Shown piece after piece: positions 9,961-18,608 of a DNA stretch of 64,000 nt (positions are counted from its first letter, which is position 1; the number at the start of each line of letters is the position of its first letter). The stretch is from positions 107,155 to 171,154 of the forward strand of contig JAIETL010000003.1 in the NCBI GenBank assembly GCA_019745195.1, given 5' to 3'. The position numbers and the translations under genes are program-made. The notes under the pieces were generated by a model that was given only the letters and a program-made list of their open reading frames with translations, searched no databases and was not told the origin of the DNA. Origin of the DNA: Beijerinckiaceae bacterium (lineage in GTDB: Bacteria; Pseudomonadota; Alphaproteobacteria; Rhizobiales; Beijerinckiaceae).

Positions 9961-9990
9961 AAAAGGCCGGCGTTTCCGCCGGCCCTCTTC
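9961..9990 (-). terminator. Rho-independent terminator of the L,D-transpeptidase gene
   Basis: GGCCGGCG (9965-9972) and CGCCGGCC (9977-9984) form an eight-pair GC stem with a four-base loop. Read leftward it is followed by a TTTT run, as expected for intrinsic termination of the L,D-transpeptidase gene, whose stop is at 10014. It may also slow rightward transcription from the DUF971 gene. Confidence 0.75.
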
Positions 9991-10013
9991 AAAATCCGAT
10001 GGAGGCGGAGAGC

Positions 10014-10592
10014 TCAGCGCGCGACGACGACGCGGGTCCCGACCTTCACCCGCTCGTAGAGGTCGATGACGTCCTCGTTCAGCATGCGGATGCAGCCCGA
10101 CGAGACGGCCTGTCCGATCGTCTCGGGCTCGTTCGAGCCGTGGATGCGGTAGAGCGTCGAACCGAGATAGAGCGCGCGCGCGCCCATCGGGTTTTCCGGG
10201 CCGCCGGGCATGAAGCGCGGCAGGTCGGGGCGGCGCTTCAGCATCTGGGCCGGCGGGGTCCAGGTCGGCCATTCGGTCTTGCGGGTGATGCTCTGTGAGC
10301 CGGCCCAGTCGAAACCGGGGCGGCCGACGCCGACGCCGTAGCGCATCGCCTTGCCATCGGGCATGACGAGATAGAGGCGGCGCTCGCTGGTGTTGATCAC
10401 GATCGTGCCGGGCCGGTGCTTGCCGTCATAGGAGACGATCTCGCGCGGGATGGCGGTTGCCTGCGCCTTAGCGGGGTCGACCGCCTGGAACAGCGGCTGG
10501 CGGGTCAGCGGGTCGATTTCGGCATGGGCGGAAGTGGCGACGCCAAGCAGGCCAAGGCCGGCGAGCGTGGCCATACGGAAGAAGCGGTTCAT
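10014..10592 (-). CDS. L,D-transpeptidase (YkuD domain), periplasmic
   Basis: 192 residues with a Sec signal peptide ending near AHAEI (about residue 24). The YkuD catalytic motif is complete: HGSNEP begins at about His151 and SSGCIRM holds the nucleophile Cys167. Such enzymes make 3-3 peptide cross-links in peptidoglycan or attach outer-membrane proteins to it. It has its own terminator downstream. The lytic transglycosylase gene follows in the same orientation after a 180-base gap, so two cell-wall genes are adjacent. Confidence 0.9.
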   Translation of the reverse strand: MNRFFRMATLAGLGLLGVATSAHAEIDPLTRQPLFQAVDPAKAQATAIPREIVSYDGKHRPGTIVINTSERRLYLVMPDGKAMRYGVGVGRPGFDWAGSQSITRKTEWPTWTPPAQMLKRRPDLPRFMPGGPENPMGARALYLGSTLYRIHGSNEPETIGQAVSSGCIRMLNEDVIDLYERVKVGTRVVVAR

Positions 10593-10771
10593 CAGGACCT
10601 CGGGCGGACGGCGGGGGATCGCGGATCATGAAATTGACCTCAAAAGGTCAACGTCTTCTCAATTTTCTGTCAGAGTCCCACAATCTCCGCTAGTGCGCGC
10701 CCATCACATCGGTGCGAGGCAAAGGGCTTTGCGGCGTCCCGTTGCGCGTCTGCAACATGATTGCCTAAAGG

Positions 10772-11632
10772 TCAGCTTTTGAGGACGACGCAGGCGCCGC
10801 CGCGCTCCCGGATTCGCCCGCACAGCGCCGTCGCCTCGGCGCGCGTCTGCGCCGGCAGCCTGACGCGGTAGAAGGCGCGCGTGCCCCGGCTGCGCAGCCG
10901 CGTGCCGATCACCATCGGGCGCGCCTCGCCGAGGATGGCGCGGTAGCGCCCGGCGCTGCGCTGGAAGGCCGACAGCGCGCGGGCCTTGACGAAATTCCCG
11001 GCGAGCTGGACGCCCCAGGGCGCGAACGCCGCCTCGGCGACGGCTGGCAGCGGCGCGCGGCCGCCGCGGATCGCCGCGACCGTGACCGCGCACTCGGCAT
11101 TCGCATCCGGGCCGGCGGACCGCGTCGCAGCGCCGCTGCGCGCATCGTCGGCCCAATCCTCGGCGGCTGCGCCCGTGATCGCCAGCACATAGGTCTCCGT
11201 CTCGAAGGGCAGCCCGCCTCGCCCGGAAAACCAGCTCGCGACGCGCGCGGGCCCGCCATTATAGGCCGCCGCCGCCAGCCCCCAATTGCCGAAGCGTGTC
11301 TTCAGATCGGCCAGCAACTGCGCCGCCTTGGGGATCGCCTGCTCGGGGTCGAACGGGTCGGCCAGCCCGCGCTCGCGCGCCGTGCCGGGCATGAACTGGG
11401 CCACGCCTTGCGCGCCGGCGGGACTGGTGACGCCAGATCGAAAGCTCGATTCCTGAAAGATCAGCCGGGTCAGGAAGCCGGGCGGTACGCCGTGTCCGGT
11501 GGCCGCCGCGTCGATCAGCCGGCACAGGGCCGCGTCGATGCCCGATGAGGGCGGTTCCTGCGCCGCCGCTGGCGCAGCCGGCTCGAGCAGCGCCAGCCAG
11601 AGCGTGACGACGAGGACGATCGGCGAGGCCAT
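10772..11632 (-). CDS. Lytic transglycosylase (SLT domain) with C-terminal SPOR-like region
   Basis: 286 residues with an N-terminal signal peptide (about 1-24). The SLT domain has the catalytic Glu at about residue 61 in FQESSFRSGV, followed by GAQGVAQFMPGTA and AAAYNGGPARV, the standard motifs of Slt/MltE-type enzymes that cleave the MurNAc-GlcNAc bond to 1,6-anhydro products. The last 70 residues (FYRVRLPAQTRAEATALC...) resemble a SPOR-type peptidoglycan-binding fold, an inference from pattern. The RidA gene lies 14 bases upstream on the same strand. Confidence 0.88.
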   Translation of the reverse strand: MASPIVLVVTLWLALLEPAAPAAAQEPPSSGIDAALCRLIDAAATGHGVPPGFLTRLIFQESSFRSGVTSPAGAQGVAQFMPGTARERGLADPFDPEQAIPKAAQLLADLKTRFGNWGLAAAAYNGGPARVASWFSGRGGLPFETETYVLAITGAAAEDWADDARSGAATRSAGPDANAECAVTVAAIRGGRAPLPAVAEAAFAPWGVQLAGNFVKARALSAFQRSAGRYRAILGEARPMVIGTRLRSRGTRAFYRVRLPAQTRAEATALCGRIRERGGACVVLKS

Positions 11633-11646
11633 GCCGGCCGGACCCG

Positions 11647-12006
11647 TCAGGCGGTCCGCTTCGCAGCAACGGCGGTGATCTCGATCGCGTAGCCGAGCTG
11701 GGCCAGCGCCGCCTGCACCGTCGCGCGGGCTGGCGCATGGCCGGGCGCGACCCAGCCGTCCCAGACCGCGTTCATCTCGGAAATCTTCGTGATGTCGGTC
11801 AGAAAGATCTGGACGCTGAGCAGGCGCTCCCTGCCGCTGCCGGCCTGCGCCAGCGTGTCATCCAGCAGCGCCAGCACCTCCGCCGTCTGCTCGGCGAGCG
11901 ACTTGCCCGGCGTCGTCTCGGCGACATGGCCGGCGAGGAAGACGATGCCGTTGAAGGCGGCTGCGTCGCACCAGCGCGCGGTCAGGCCGGTTCGTTCGAT
12001 GGTCAT
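11647..12006 (-). CDS. ridA: RidA family enamine/imine deaminase
   Basis: 119 residues of the RidA/YjgF/YER057c family. The core AEQTAEVLALLDDTLAQAG, then VQIFLTDI and HAPARATVQAALA are recognisable; the family Arg that binds the substrate carboxylate is in PARAT. RidA hydrolyses reactive enamines and imines such as 2-aminoacrylate. This copy belongs to the wider RidA subgroup rather than being a clear E. coli RidA orthologue. Start ATG 12006 gives a normal family length. It is followed closely by the lytic transglycosylase gene, which may be co-transcribed. Confidence 0.85.
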   Translation of the reverse strand: MTIERTGLTARWCDAAAFNGIVFLAGHVAETTPGKSLAEQTAEVLALLDDTLAQAGSGRERLLSVQIFLTDITKISEMNAVWDGWVAPGHAPARATVQAALAQLGYAIEITAVAAKRTA

Positions 12007-12138
12007 GGCGTCAGGCTCGCTGTCGGTAAATGCGGTCTCACCATAGGCTGGCGAGCGCATATGCGACCACGACAAAAGCGCGCGCCGCACGTCTCAAGGC
12101 CGGGCGCAGCGTCAGAGGTCGGATTTCGATGGAAGGGA

Positions 12139-12213
12139 TGGTGGGCGACACAGGGATCGAACCTGTGACCACTCCCGTGTGAAGGGAGTGCTCTACCGCT
12201 GAGCTAGTCGCCC
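12139..12213 (-). tRNA. tRNA-Val (CAC)
   Basis: Read on the minus strand it folds as a complete cloverleaf. The acceptor stem GGGCGAC pairs with GTCGCCC, the D arm contains AGCTCAGCGGTAGAGC, and the anticodon stem ACTCCC/GGGAGT encloses the loop TTCACAC with anticodon CAC. The T arm has GGTTCGATCC, and CCA is encoded at the 3' end (12141-12139). No integrated element is seen beside it. Confidence 0.96.
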
Positions 12214-12250
12214 GCACCGGCGCTTCTCCTAGTCGCCGCGCCCGGCGACG

Positions 12251-12940
12251 TCAAGAATGCGCCGCCGCAATCGCCAGAACCTCGCGCACCGCTCCCGCCA
12301 ACTCGTCGAAATGCTGGATCACCCGGTCGGGATTCAGGCTCTCGATCGGCACGTCGGTGTAGCCGAAGGGAACGCAGATCGAGGGGATGCCGGCGGCGCG
12401 CGCGGTGTCGATGTCGGTGCGCGAATCGCCGACCATCACGGCGCGTGCCGGATCGCCGCCCGCCGCCTCGATCGTCAGCGTGAGATGGCGCGGATCGGGC
12501 TTGTGGAAGGGGAAGCTGTCGCGCCCCGCCACGGCGGCGAAGCGATCCGTGATGCCGAAATGGTCGAGGATCAGGCGCGTATGCAGGATCGGCTTGTTGG
12601 TGCAGACCGCCAGCTTGAAGCCTTCCGCTGCGAGCGTCGCCATCGCCTCCAGCACGCCGTCATGGATGAAGCTGTCGGAGGCGACATCCTCGGCATAGAT
12701 CAGCAGAAAATCCTCGAAGAGCCGCTCCAGCGTCTCAGGATCGAGCGGCTTGCCGGAAACGCGGAAGCCGCGCTCGATCAGCGCGCGCGCCCCGGCCCCG
12801 ACCAGTTCGCGCGCCCGCTCCAGCGGCAGGGTCGGAAGCTGCTCCCTGACCAGGATGACATTGAGCACGCGCATGATGTCGGGCGCGGTCTCGGCCAGGG
12901 TGCCGTCGAGATCGAACACGACGATGGGGGCGAGGGTCAT
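12251..12940 (-). CDS. gph: Phosphoglycolate phosphatase
   Basis: 229 residues, a HAD-superfamily hydrolase with motif I VFDLDGTL (Asp10 nucleophile, Asp12 acid), motif II VCTNK, motif III Lys in FHKPDP and motif IV VGDSRTDIDTA. The family converts 2-phosphoglycolate, formed for example in DNA repair, to glycolate. The typical length, the FHKPDP motif and the DxxTARAAG ending support Gph over other HAD phosphatases. A start at ATG 12940 gives the standard N-terminus; the open frame continues upstream without family similarity. Confidence 0.9.
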   Translation of the reverse strand: MTLAPIVVFDLDGTLAETAPDIMRVLNVILVREQLPTLPLERARELVGAGARALIERGFRVSGKPLDPETLERLFEDFLLIYAEDVASDSFIHDGVLEAMATLAAEGFKLAVCTNKPILHTRLILDHFGITDRFAAVAGRDSFPFHKPDPRHLTLTIEAAGGDPARAVMVGDSRTDIDTARAAGIPSICVPFGYTDVPIESLNPDRVIQHFDELAGAVREVLAIAAAHS

Positions 12941-13112
12941 GAATGGCTCCGGCGGTTGGCCTCCGGCGCATAAAGGGCGTCGCGTCGGGGTTGGCAAGTC
13001 GGGGGCTGGCAAGTCGGAGGTTGGCGAGCGGGAGATCGCGCATCGAACCGTCGCCGCCGGGATGATAGGCTGCCCGCGATTCGGCGGTCTGGCCGTCGTG
13101 GAGGGTTGCGCC

Positions 13113-13502
13113 GTGGTGTCGATGGGTCTGGAGCGGCTGGGCGGTCTCGTCAGAGGCTTTGCACTGATGGCGGCGTGGCTGATGTCGGCCGGCGGAGCGC
13201 TCGCCGCGCCCTTCGAGTTCGCGCCCGCGCCGCAGAACGACCTCAACCGCATCTACAGGGTCGACCGCGCCACCGGCGAGGTCGGAGCCTGCCAGTTCCA
13301 GCTCAAGGATGGCGGCGTCGGCATCACCATCTGCTTCCCGGCCGGCGAGGGCGCAGGCCCGCAGGCGCCGAGCGACTATCTGCTCGTGCCGTCGCGCCAT
13401 GAGCGCGAGGGCGGCATCTTCCGCGTCAATGTCCGCACCGGCGAGATGAGCATCTGCTACGTCTTCGACGACAAGGTCGTCTGCACGCCGCAGGCGAAAT
13501 GA
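13113..13502 (+). CDS. Secreted hypothetical protein
   Basis: 129 residues with a signal peptide ending near [10 protein letters not shown]. The mature part has paired similar segments, [17 protein letters not shown] and [17 protein letters not shown], so it is a two-repeat protein of beta type; four Cys could form two disulfides. Function unknown. I use GTG 13113 because GGAGGG (13100-13105) is seven bases upstream; GTG 13116 and ATG 13122 are alternatives. It is followed at once by rpiA, with the ATGA overlap at 13499 allowing coupled translation. Confidence 0.6.
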   Translation: MVSMGLERLGGLVRGFALMAAWLMSAGGALAAPFEFAPAPQNDLNRIYRVDRATGEVGACQFQLKDGGVGITICFPAGEGAGPQAPSDYLLVPSRHEREGGIFRVNVRTGEMSICYVFDDKVVCTPQAK

Positions 13503-13537
13503 CGGGGCTCCCGACCGAGCCTGAAGCAAGGATGCCG

Positions 13538-14239
13538 ATGAACCCAGACGATCTGAAGAAGCTCGCCGCAGCCCGCGCACTCGAACTGGTGCGGCCGGGC
13601 ATGCGGCTGGGCCTCGGCACGGGCTCGACCGCGAAGCATTTCGTCGATCTGCTGGGAGCGCGCGTCGCCGGCGGGCTCGATGTCCTTTGCGTCGCGACCT
13701 CGCAGGCGACGCAGGCGCAGGCGCTCGCGCTCGGCATCACCATGTCGAGCCTCGACGAGACGCCGGAACTCGACCTTACCGTGGACGGGGCCGACGAGAT
13801 CGACCCCGAACTGCGGCTGATCAAGGGCGGCGGCGCGGCTCATCTGCGCGAGAAGATCGTCGCCAGCGCCTCCCGCCGCATGATCGTCATTGCCGACGAG
13901 ACCAAGCTGGTCGAGCGGCTGGGGCGCTATCCGCTGCCGATCGAAGTCGTGCCGTTCGGGCTGGAGACGACGCGGCGCGCGGTGGCCACGGCCATCGAAT
14001 CGGCCGGAGAGTCCGGCGAACTGGTGTTGCGGCGTCGCCCGGACGGCTCCGCGCTCGTCACCGACAACGCCAACCACATCCTCGACGCGCATCTGCACGC
14101 GATCGGCGCGCCGGAACGGCTCGCGACCGCACTGAACGCCGTGCCCGGCATGGTCGAGCACGGCCTTTTCCTCGGCATCGCGTCCGGCGCGATTCTGGCC
14201 GGCGAGGGCGGTCTGCGGTTGCTCGGAGCAATCGAGTGA
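13538..14239 (+). CDS. rpiA: Ribose-5-phosphate isomerase A
   Basis: 233 residues. RpiA interconverts ribose 5-phosphate and ribulose 5-phosphate in the pentose phosphate pathway. Conserved motifs are all present: GLGTGST (about residues 25-31), VDGADEID with the catalytic Asp, and [11 protein letters not shown]. The start at ATG 13538 is preferred because AAGG lies six bases upstream and the N-terminus then matches the family. ATGs at 13532 and 13499 are in frame; the last overlaps the stop of the upstream secreted-protein gene. A DUF2059 gene follows, a pairing common in Hyphomicrobiales. Confidence 0.95.
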   Translation: MNPDDLKKLAAARALELVRPGMRLGLGTGSTAKHFVDLLGARVAGGLDVLCVATSQATQAQALALGITMSSLDETPELDLTVDGADEIDPELRLIKGGGAAHLREKIVASASRRMIVIADETKLVERLGRYPLPIEVVPFGLETTRRAVATAIESAGESGELVLRRRPDGSALVTDNANHILDAHLHAIGAPERLATALNAVPGMVEHGLFLGIASGAILAGEGGLRLLGAIE

Positions 14240-14301
14240 TTCCCACGGCAGGAAAAGCGCGCTAAGGGGGCCGCATCGCGCGGTCGCCCGGCCGCCCCAC
14301 C

Positions 14302-14856
14302 ATGAAGGTTTCCATGGCCATGTTCCGTCACCATCTCGCCGCCGCGGCGTTCGCGCTCGTCCTTCCCGCCATGACGGTCTCGATGACGGTCTGCCGGCCC
14401 GCCGTCGCGCAGACGGCCGCGCCTGTGGCGTCGCCGCTGTCGGCGTCGCACATCCAGGCGGCGCGCGAGGTGCTGGAACTGACCGGCATCACCGCGACCT
14501 TCGAGCAGATCTTCACCGAGTTTCGCGACAACACGCGCCAGCTCGTCACGACGACGCGTCCCGAGATGCTGAAGGACCTCGACGAGGTCGTGGCCTTGCT
14601 GAAGCCGGAGGCCGACAAGCGCCGTGAGGACATCACACTCGGCGCCACGGAGGTGTTCGCGCGCCGCTTCACCGAAGCCGATCTGAAGGAGATCGCGGTG
14701 TTCTTCCGTTCGCCGGTCGGCCAGCGCTATCAGTCGCTGCGCAACACGGCGCTCGAGGAGGTGTTCAAGCTGCTCACGCCCTGGAGCCTGCAGACCAGCA
14801 ATTTCCTGTTCGACCGCTTCGCCGAGGAAATGCGCAAGCGCGGCCATAATCTCTGA
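14302..14856 (+). CDS. DUF2059 domain protein, periplasmic
   Basis: 184 residues with an N-terminal signal peptide ending near PAVAQTA. The mature domain is helical and matches DUF2059: AREVLELTGITATFEQIF in the first half, then FTEADLKEIAVFFRSPVGQ, the most conserved part of the family. The biochemical role is unknown. In related genomes this gene usually sits between rpiA and gor. Here gor lies about 5 kb further on, with other genes between. Confidence 0.85.
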   Translation: MKVSMAMFRHHLAAAAFALVLPAMTVSMTVCRPAVAQTAAPVASPLSASHIQAAREVLELTGITATFEQIFTEFRDNTRQLVTTTRPEMLKDLDEVVALLKPEADKRREDITLGATEVFARRFTEADLKEIAVFFRSPVGQRYQSLRNTALEEVFKLLTPWSLQTSNFLFDRFAEEMRKRGHNL

Positions 14857-14877
14857 CCGCCCTATCGTCGCGCCGCC

Positions 14878-15348
14878 CTACAGGGAGGCGGCGGCGCTCG
14901 GTGTCGGCGACTTTTCGCGATCGGGCCGGGGCTCGATCTCGGCGAACATCTCCAGCACGTTGCCGTCCGGGTCGCGGAAAAACAGCGTTCGGTGGCCGAA
15001 CGGCTGGTCGGTTGGTGGCGAGAGCAGGGCGATGCCGGCCTGCCGCAACTCCTCGGCGCATTGATCGACCTGCTCGAGGCTGACCCTGAAGGCGAGCTGA
15101 AGCGCCGCGCTGCCTGCCGGCAACAGCGCCTCCGTCGGAGTTCGGCGTGGTCTGGCCAGCGTCAGCGTATTGGGGCCGATCTGGTACTCGATCCAGTCCG
15201 CCGAAAGCTCCCGGTGCAGCCGGAGGCCAAGCACATCTTCGTAGAAGCGGCGCATCGCCTCCATGTCACGCGCGAAGATGACCGTGTAGTCGATCGCGCG
15301 GATGCTCTGGAACGCCGAGCCGGCGCCCGCGCCAGGCATCGGCGTCAA
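14878..15348 (-). CDS. VOC (glyoxalase/bleomycin-resistance) superfamily protein
   Basis: 156 residues with the vicinal-oxygen-chelate fold: [21 protein letters not shown] at the N-terminus and [16 protein letters not shown] at the C-terminus, where Glu is a probable metal ligand. The family includes lyases, dioxygenases and resistance proteins, so the reaction is not assigned. It is the last gene of the tctCBA cluster. The start is uncertain: TTG 15348 overlaps the tctA stop (TTGA), while ATG 15339 would shorten it by three residues. Co-transcription with the transporter suggests, but does not show, a role in using the imported acid. Confidence 0.75.
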   Translation of the reverse strand: MTPMPGAGAGSAFQSIRAIDYTVIFARDMEAMRRFYEDVLGLRLHRELSADWIEYQIGPNTLTLARPRRTPTEALLPAGSAALQLAFRVSLEQVDQCAEELRQAGIALLSPPTDQPFGHRTLFFRDPDGNVLEMFAEIEPRPDREKSPTPSAAASL

Positions 15349-16844
15349 TCCTCCGCCGCCTTGAACCGGTTCATCCCTTTCATCACGAAGGGGGCCACCA
15401 GCGCGATGAACGAAATGCCCAGCAGCGTCGCCGAGCCAGGATTCTCCAGCAGGATCATCGGGTCGCCGAGGCTGATCTGCAGCGCGCGCCGCAGTTGCGC
15501 CTCCGCCATCGGCCCCAGGATGAGGCCGACCACCATCGGCGCGACGGGATAGTCGTAGCGTCGCATCAGATAGCCGAGATAGCCGAAGCCGAACAGGAAG
15601 CCGAGCTCAACGGGAGAGGGATTGACGGCGAGCGTCCCCATCGTCGCGAAGACGATGATGCCGGCATAGAGCCAGGGCTGCGGCACGCCGAGCAGCCTGA
15701 CCCAGAGCCCTATCAGCGGCAGGTTCAGGATGACCAGCATGACGTTGGCGATGAAGAGGGAAGCGATCAGGCCCCAGACCAGGTCGGGCTTCTCGGCGAA
15801 GAGCAGCGGGCCGGGGTTGAGCCCGTATTGCTGGAAGCCGGCCAGCATGATCGCGGCCGTCGCCGAGGTCGGCAGGCCGAGCGTCAGGAGCGGCACCAGC
15901 GTGCCTGCCGCCGAGGCGTTGTTGGCGGCCTCGGGCCCCGCCACTCCCTCGATCGCGCCCTTGCCGAACTCTTCCGGGAATTTGCAGAGTTTCTTCTCGG
16001 TGGAATAGCTCAGGAAGGTCGGCACCTCCGCGCCGCCCGCCGGCAGCGCGCCGATCGGGAAACCGAAGGCCGTGCCGCGCAGCCAGGGCGCCCAGGAGCG
16101 TTTCCAGTCCTGCTTCGTCATCCACAGCGAGCCCTTGATCGGGATGATCTCCTCGGGTTCGCGCAGGCGCTTCGACGCCACGAACAGCGCCTCGCCGACC
16201 GCGAACAGGCCGACCGCAAGCGTCGTCACCTCGATGCCGTTGAGCAGTTCGGGCACGCCGAAGGACATTCGCGCCTGGCCGGTCAGCTTGTCGATGCCGA
16301 CGAGCCCGAGCATGATCCCAAGGAACAAGCTGGTCAGCCCGCGTAGCGGCGAATCGCCGAATGTCGCCGAGACGGTCACGAACGCCAGAATCATCAGCGC
16401 GAAATAGTCCCACGGCCCGAACTGGATCGCGATCTCGACCAGCCAGGGCGCGAGGAAGGCAAGCCCGATCGTCGCGATAAGCCCCGCGACGAAGGAGCCT
16501 ATCGCGGCCGTCGCCAGCGCCGGGCCGCCGCGTCCGGCCTTGGCCATCTTCGAGCCTTCGAGCGCGGTCGCGAGCGAAGCGCTCTCGCCCGGCGCGTTGA
16601 GCAGGATCGCGGTGGTCGAGCCGCCATACATGCCGCCGTAATAGATGCCGGCGAACATGATCAGCGACCCGGCCGGATCCATCTTGAACGTCACCGGCAG
16701 CAACAGCGCCACCGTCAGCGCCGGGCCGATGCCCGGCAGCACGCCGACCGCCGTGCCGAGGAAGACGCCGACGAGGCAGAAGAGCAGCTTGGTCGGTTCG
16801 AGCGCGACCGAGAAGCCGTTGGCGAGCGCGAGCAGGGTATCCAT
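15345..16844 (-). CDS. tctA: Tripartite tricarboxylate transporter, large membrane subunit TctA
   Basis: 499 residues with about eleven to twelve hydrophobic segments. The TctA signature [12 protein letters not shown] is at about residues 30-41, and a second copy-like motif [17 protein letters not shown] lies mid-protein. TctA forms the transport channel and works with TctB and the periplasmic binding protein TctC to import carboxylates using the ion gradient. It lies 12 bases after tctB in an operon tctC-tctB-tctA-VOC. The substrate cannot be read from sequence. Confidence 0.95.
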   Translation of the reverse strand: MDTLLALANGFSVALEPTKLLFCLVGVFLGTAVGVLPGIGPALTVALLLPVTFKMDPAGSLIMFAGIYYGGMYGGSTTAILLNAPGESASLATALEGSKMAKAGRGGPALATAAIGSFVAGLIATIGLAFLAPWLVEIAIQFGPWDYFALMILAFVTVSATFGDSPLRGLTSLFLGIMLGLVGIDKLTGQARMSFGVPELLNGIEVTTLAVGLFAVGEALFVASKRLREPEEIIPIKGSLWMTKQDWKRSWAPWLRGTAFGFPIGALPAGGAEVPTFLSYSTEKKLCKFPEEFGKGAIEGVAGPEAANNASAAGTLVPLLTLGLPTSATAAIMLAGFQQYGLNPGPLLFAEKPDLVWGLIASLFIANVMLVILNLPLIGLWVRLLGVPQPWLYAGIIVFATMGTLAVNPSPVELGFLFGFGYLGYLMRRYDYPVAPMVVGLILGPMAEAQLRRALQISLGDPMILLENPGSATLLGISFIALVAPFVMKGMNRFKAAED

Positions 16845-16856
16845 CGGGCTGCGTCC

Positions 16857-17336
16857 TCAAACCAGAAGGCGTTCGAGCGGCCCCGCCGGGAGCAGCAGCG
16901 TGAGGAGCTTGGCGAAGACGAGGAAGATCACGAGGCCGAGCCCGGCCCCGATGGCGAGATCGACCGCCAGCGCCCGACGCCCGAAGCCGCGTGCCACGCT
17001 GGCGAAGACCAGCGCCGTCGCGATCACGAAGCCGCCGCCGAGGCCGATCACCGCGACGAAGGCGACGAGGCCGCCAATGATCCACGCGACAGCGCCGCCA
17101 TCCGCCGCTTCCGGCTTCGGCAGACCGCCGCGAAAGGCGACGGCCAGATGGGCGAGTCCGAGCAGGCCTAGTCCGCAGGCGACGACATAAGGCATCGCCG
17201 TCGGTCCGACGCCGTAGGTCGAGACGATGGTCTGGCGGCTGATGTCGTAGAGCACGATGCCGGCGGCCGCGAAGAGCAGGCCGGCGACGACCAGAGCGGG
17301 AATGTCGAACCCGCGTGCGGGATTATCTGGCGTCAT
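16857..17336 (-). CDS. tctB: Tripartite tricarboxylate transporter, small membrane subunit TctB
   Basis: 159 residues with four hydrophobic segments, the usual form of TctB. The conserved features near the first loop, YDISRQTI followed by VGPTAMPYVVACGL, fit the family pattern FPxxxA-like region. It supports TctA in the membrane. It lies between tctC and tctA; a strong hairpin in the 91-base gap before it may set the ratio of tctC to tctBA message. Confidence 0.9.
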   Translation of the reverse strand: MTPDNPARGFDIPALVVAGLLFAAAGIVLYDISRQTIVSTYGVGPTAMPYVVACGLGLLGLAHLAVAFRGGLPKPEAADGGAVAWIIGGLVAFVAVIGLGGGFVIATALVFASVARGFGRRALAVDLAIGAGLGLVIFLVFAKLLTLLLPAGPLERLLV

Positions 17337-17383
17337 GGTGGCCTTCCGGCTGCTGCGGCGGGACCCGAGGCCCCGATGAAGGA

Positions 17384-17403
17384 GGGGCCGGTCGCCCGGC
17401 CCC
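17384..17403 (-). promoter_or_regulatory. Intra-operon hairpin between tctC and tctB
   Basis: GGGGCCGG (17384-17391) and CCGGCCCC (17396-17403) form an eight-pair GC stem with a four-base loop in the tctC-tctB gap. No T-run follows on the leftward strand, so it is more likely an mRNA-stabilising or attenuating structure than a full terminator. Confidence 0.45.
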
Positions 17404-17427
17404 GTAAGGTCGCCTACGTCTGCGGGC

Positions 17428-18393
17428 TCACTTCACCAGCCCGACTTCGCGCATCACCTTCTCCACCCGGACCTCTTCGCCCTTCAGGAAGGTCTCGAAG
17501 TCGGCGCTGCCGAGATACGCATCGTCCCAGCCGCGGGCCTTGAGGATTTCGGCCCATTCCTTCGACTTCGCCATCTTCTCGATCGCGTCGCCCAGCGTCT
17601 TGCGCTGCTCGGCGGTGATACCGGGAGGGGCGACCACGGAACGCCAGTTCAGCACCTCGAGATTGACGCCCTGCTCCTTGAAGGTCGGGGCGTCGGGTGC
17701 GTTGGCGAGGCGCGCGGAGGACGTGACGCCGATGACGCGCAGCTTGCCGGCCTTGATCTGGCCTTCGAACTCGCCATAGCCGGAGACGCCGGCGGTGACG
17801 CGGCCGCCGAGCATCGCCGCCAGCGCCTCGCCGCCGCCGGAGAACGGGATATAGTTGATCTTGCTGGCGTCGGCGCCGACCGTGCCGGCGAAGAGCGCCG
17901 CCAGGATGTGGTCCGCGCCGCCCGCCGAGCCGCCGGCCCAGGTGACCTTGGCCGGATCGGCCTTGACCCGATCTGCCAGATCCTTGGCGTCCTTCACCGG
18001 CGAATTCGCCGGCACGACCACGACCAGAGCCTCGGCGGTCAGCCGGGCGATCGGCGTCGTCTGCGCCAGCGTTACCGGCGACTTGTTGAGCAGGATGGCG
18101 CCGACCATGACGAAGCCGTTCACCATCAGCGTCGAGCCGTCGCCCTTGTTCGATGTGGCGAGCTGGGCGAGGCCGATCGTGCCGCCGGCTCCGGGCACGT
18201 TGGAAACCTGCACGCTCTTGGCGACGCCCGACGCCGTCAGCGCCTGCTGCATCGAGCGGGCGGTGCCGTCCCAGCCGCCGCCGGGCGCGGCCGGAGCCAT
18301 GATCTTGAGTTCGAGCTGGGCGAAGGCAGCCGTGGTCAGGCCGGCCAGGGCGACCGCCGTCACGGCGGTGCGCTTCAGAATGGATGTTAGCAT
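17428..18393 (-). CDS. tctC: Tripartite tricarboxylate transporter substrate-binding protein TctC
   Basis: 321 residues from ATG 18393, chosen because GGAGG lies just upstream and a signal peptide (about 1-24, ending AAFAQ) follows directly. The Bug/TctC fold is clear: MAPAAPGGGWDGTAR near the N-terminus, VPGAGGTIGLAQ, WAGGSAGGADHILAA and VIGVTSSARLAN. It captures a carboxylate in the periplasm and hands it to TctAB. First gene of the tct operon. Bug proteins bind a wide range of carboxylates and nicotinate-like compounds, so the ligand is open. Confidence 0.93.
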   Translation of the reverse strand: MLTSILKRTAVTAVALAGLTTAAFAQLELKIMAPAAPGGGWDGTARSMQQALTASGVAKSVQVSNVPGAGGTIGLAQLATSNKGDGSTLMVNGFVMVGAILLNKSPVTLAQTTPIARLTAEALVVVVPANSPVKDAKDLADRVKADPAKVTWAGGSAGGADHILAALFAGTVGADASKINYIPFSGGGEALAAMLGGRVTAGVSGYGEFEGQIKAGKLRVIGVTSSARLANAPDAPTFKEQGVNLEVLNWRSVVAPPGITAEQRKTLGDAIEKMAKSKEWAEILKARGWDDAYLGSADFETFLKGEEVRVEKVMREVGLVK

Positions 18394-18608
18394 GGTGGTT
18401 CCTCCCATCGCGGATTTTCCGCTGGTTCCCGTCGGCAGTGGCGCGTTGACGCAGCTCCCGTCAATTGCTCCAGATTGCATAATCTCAAGTCAAGGTCTTT
18501 CGCATGGCGGCCACGTTGCGGGAAGAGACATGGCGCTCCGGGCAGGCCGCTCCCGATCACGCGGCTTTTGCTTTGCCGGCCGGTTCGTGATCGCGTAAGC
18601 GCTCCGCC

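Noticed and set aside
8337..10298. 653-codon rightward frame over moaA and the L,D-transpeptidase gene
   Set aside because: Both minus-strand genes have complete active-site motifs; the plus frame is antisense.
12990..13040. Short direct repeats (TGGCAAGTCGG and variants) upstream of the secreted-protein gene
   Set aside because: Only two or three imperfect short copies; could be slippage and no regulatory pattern is evident.
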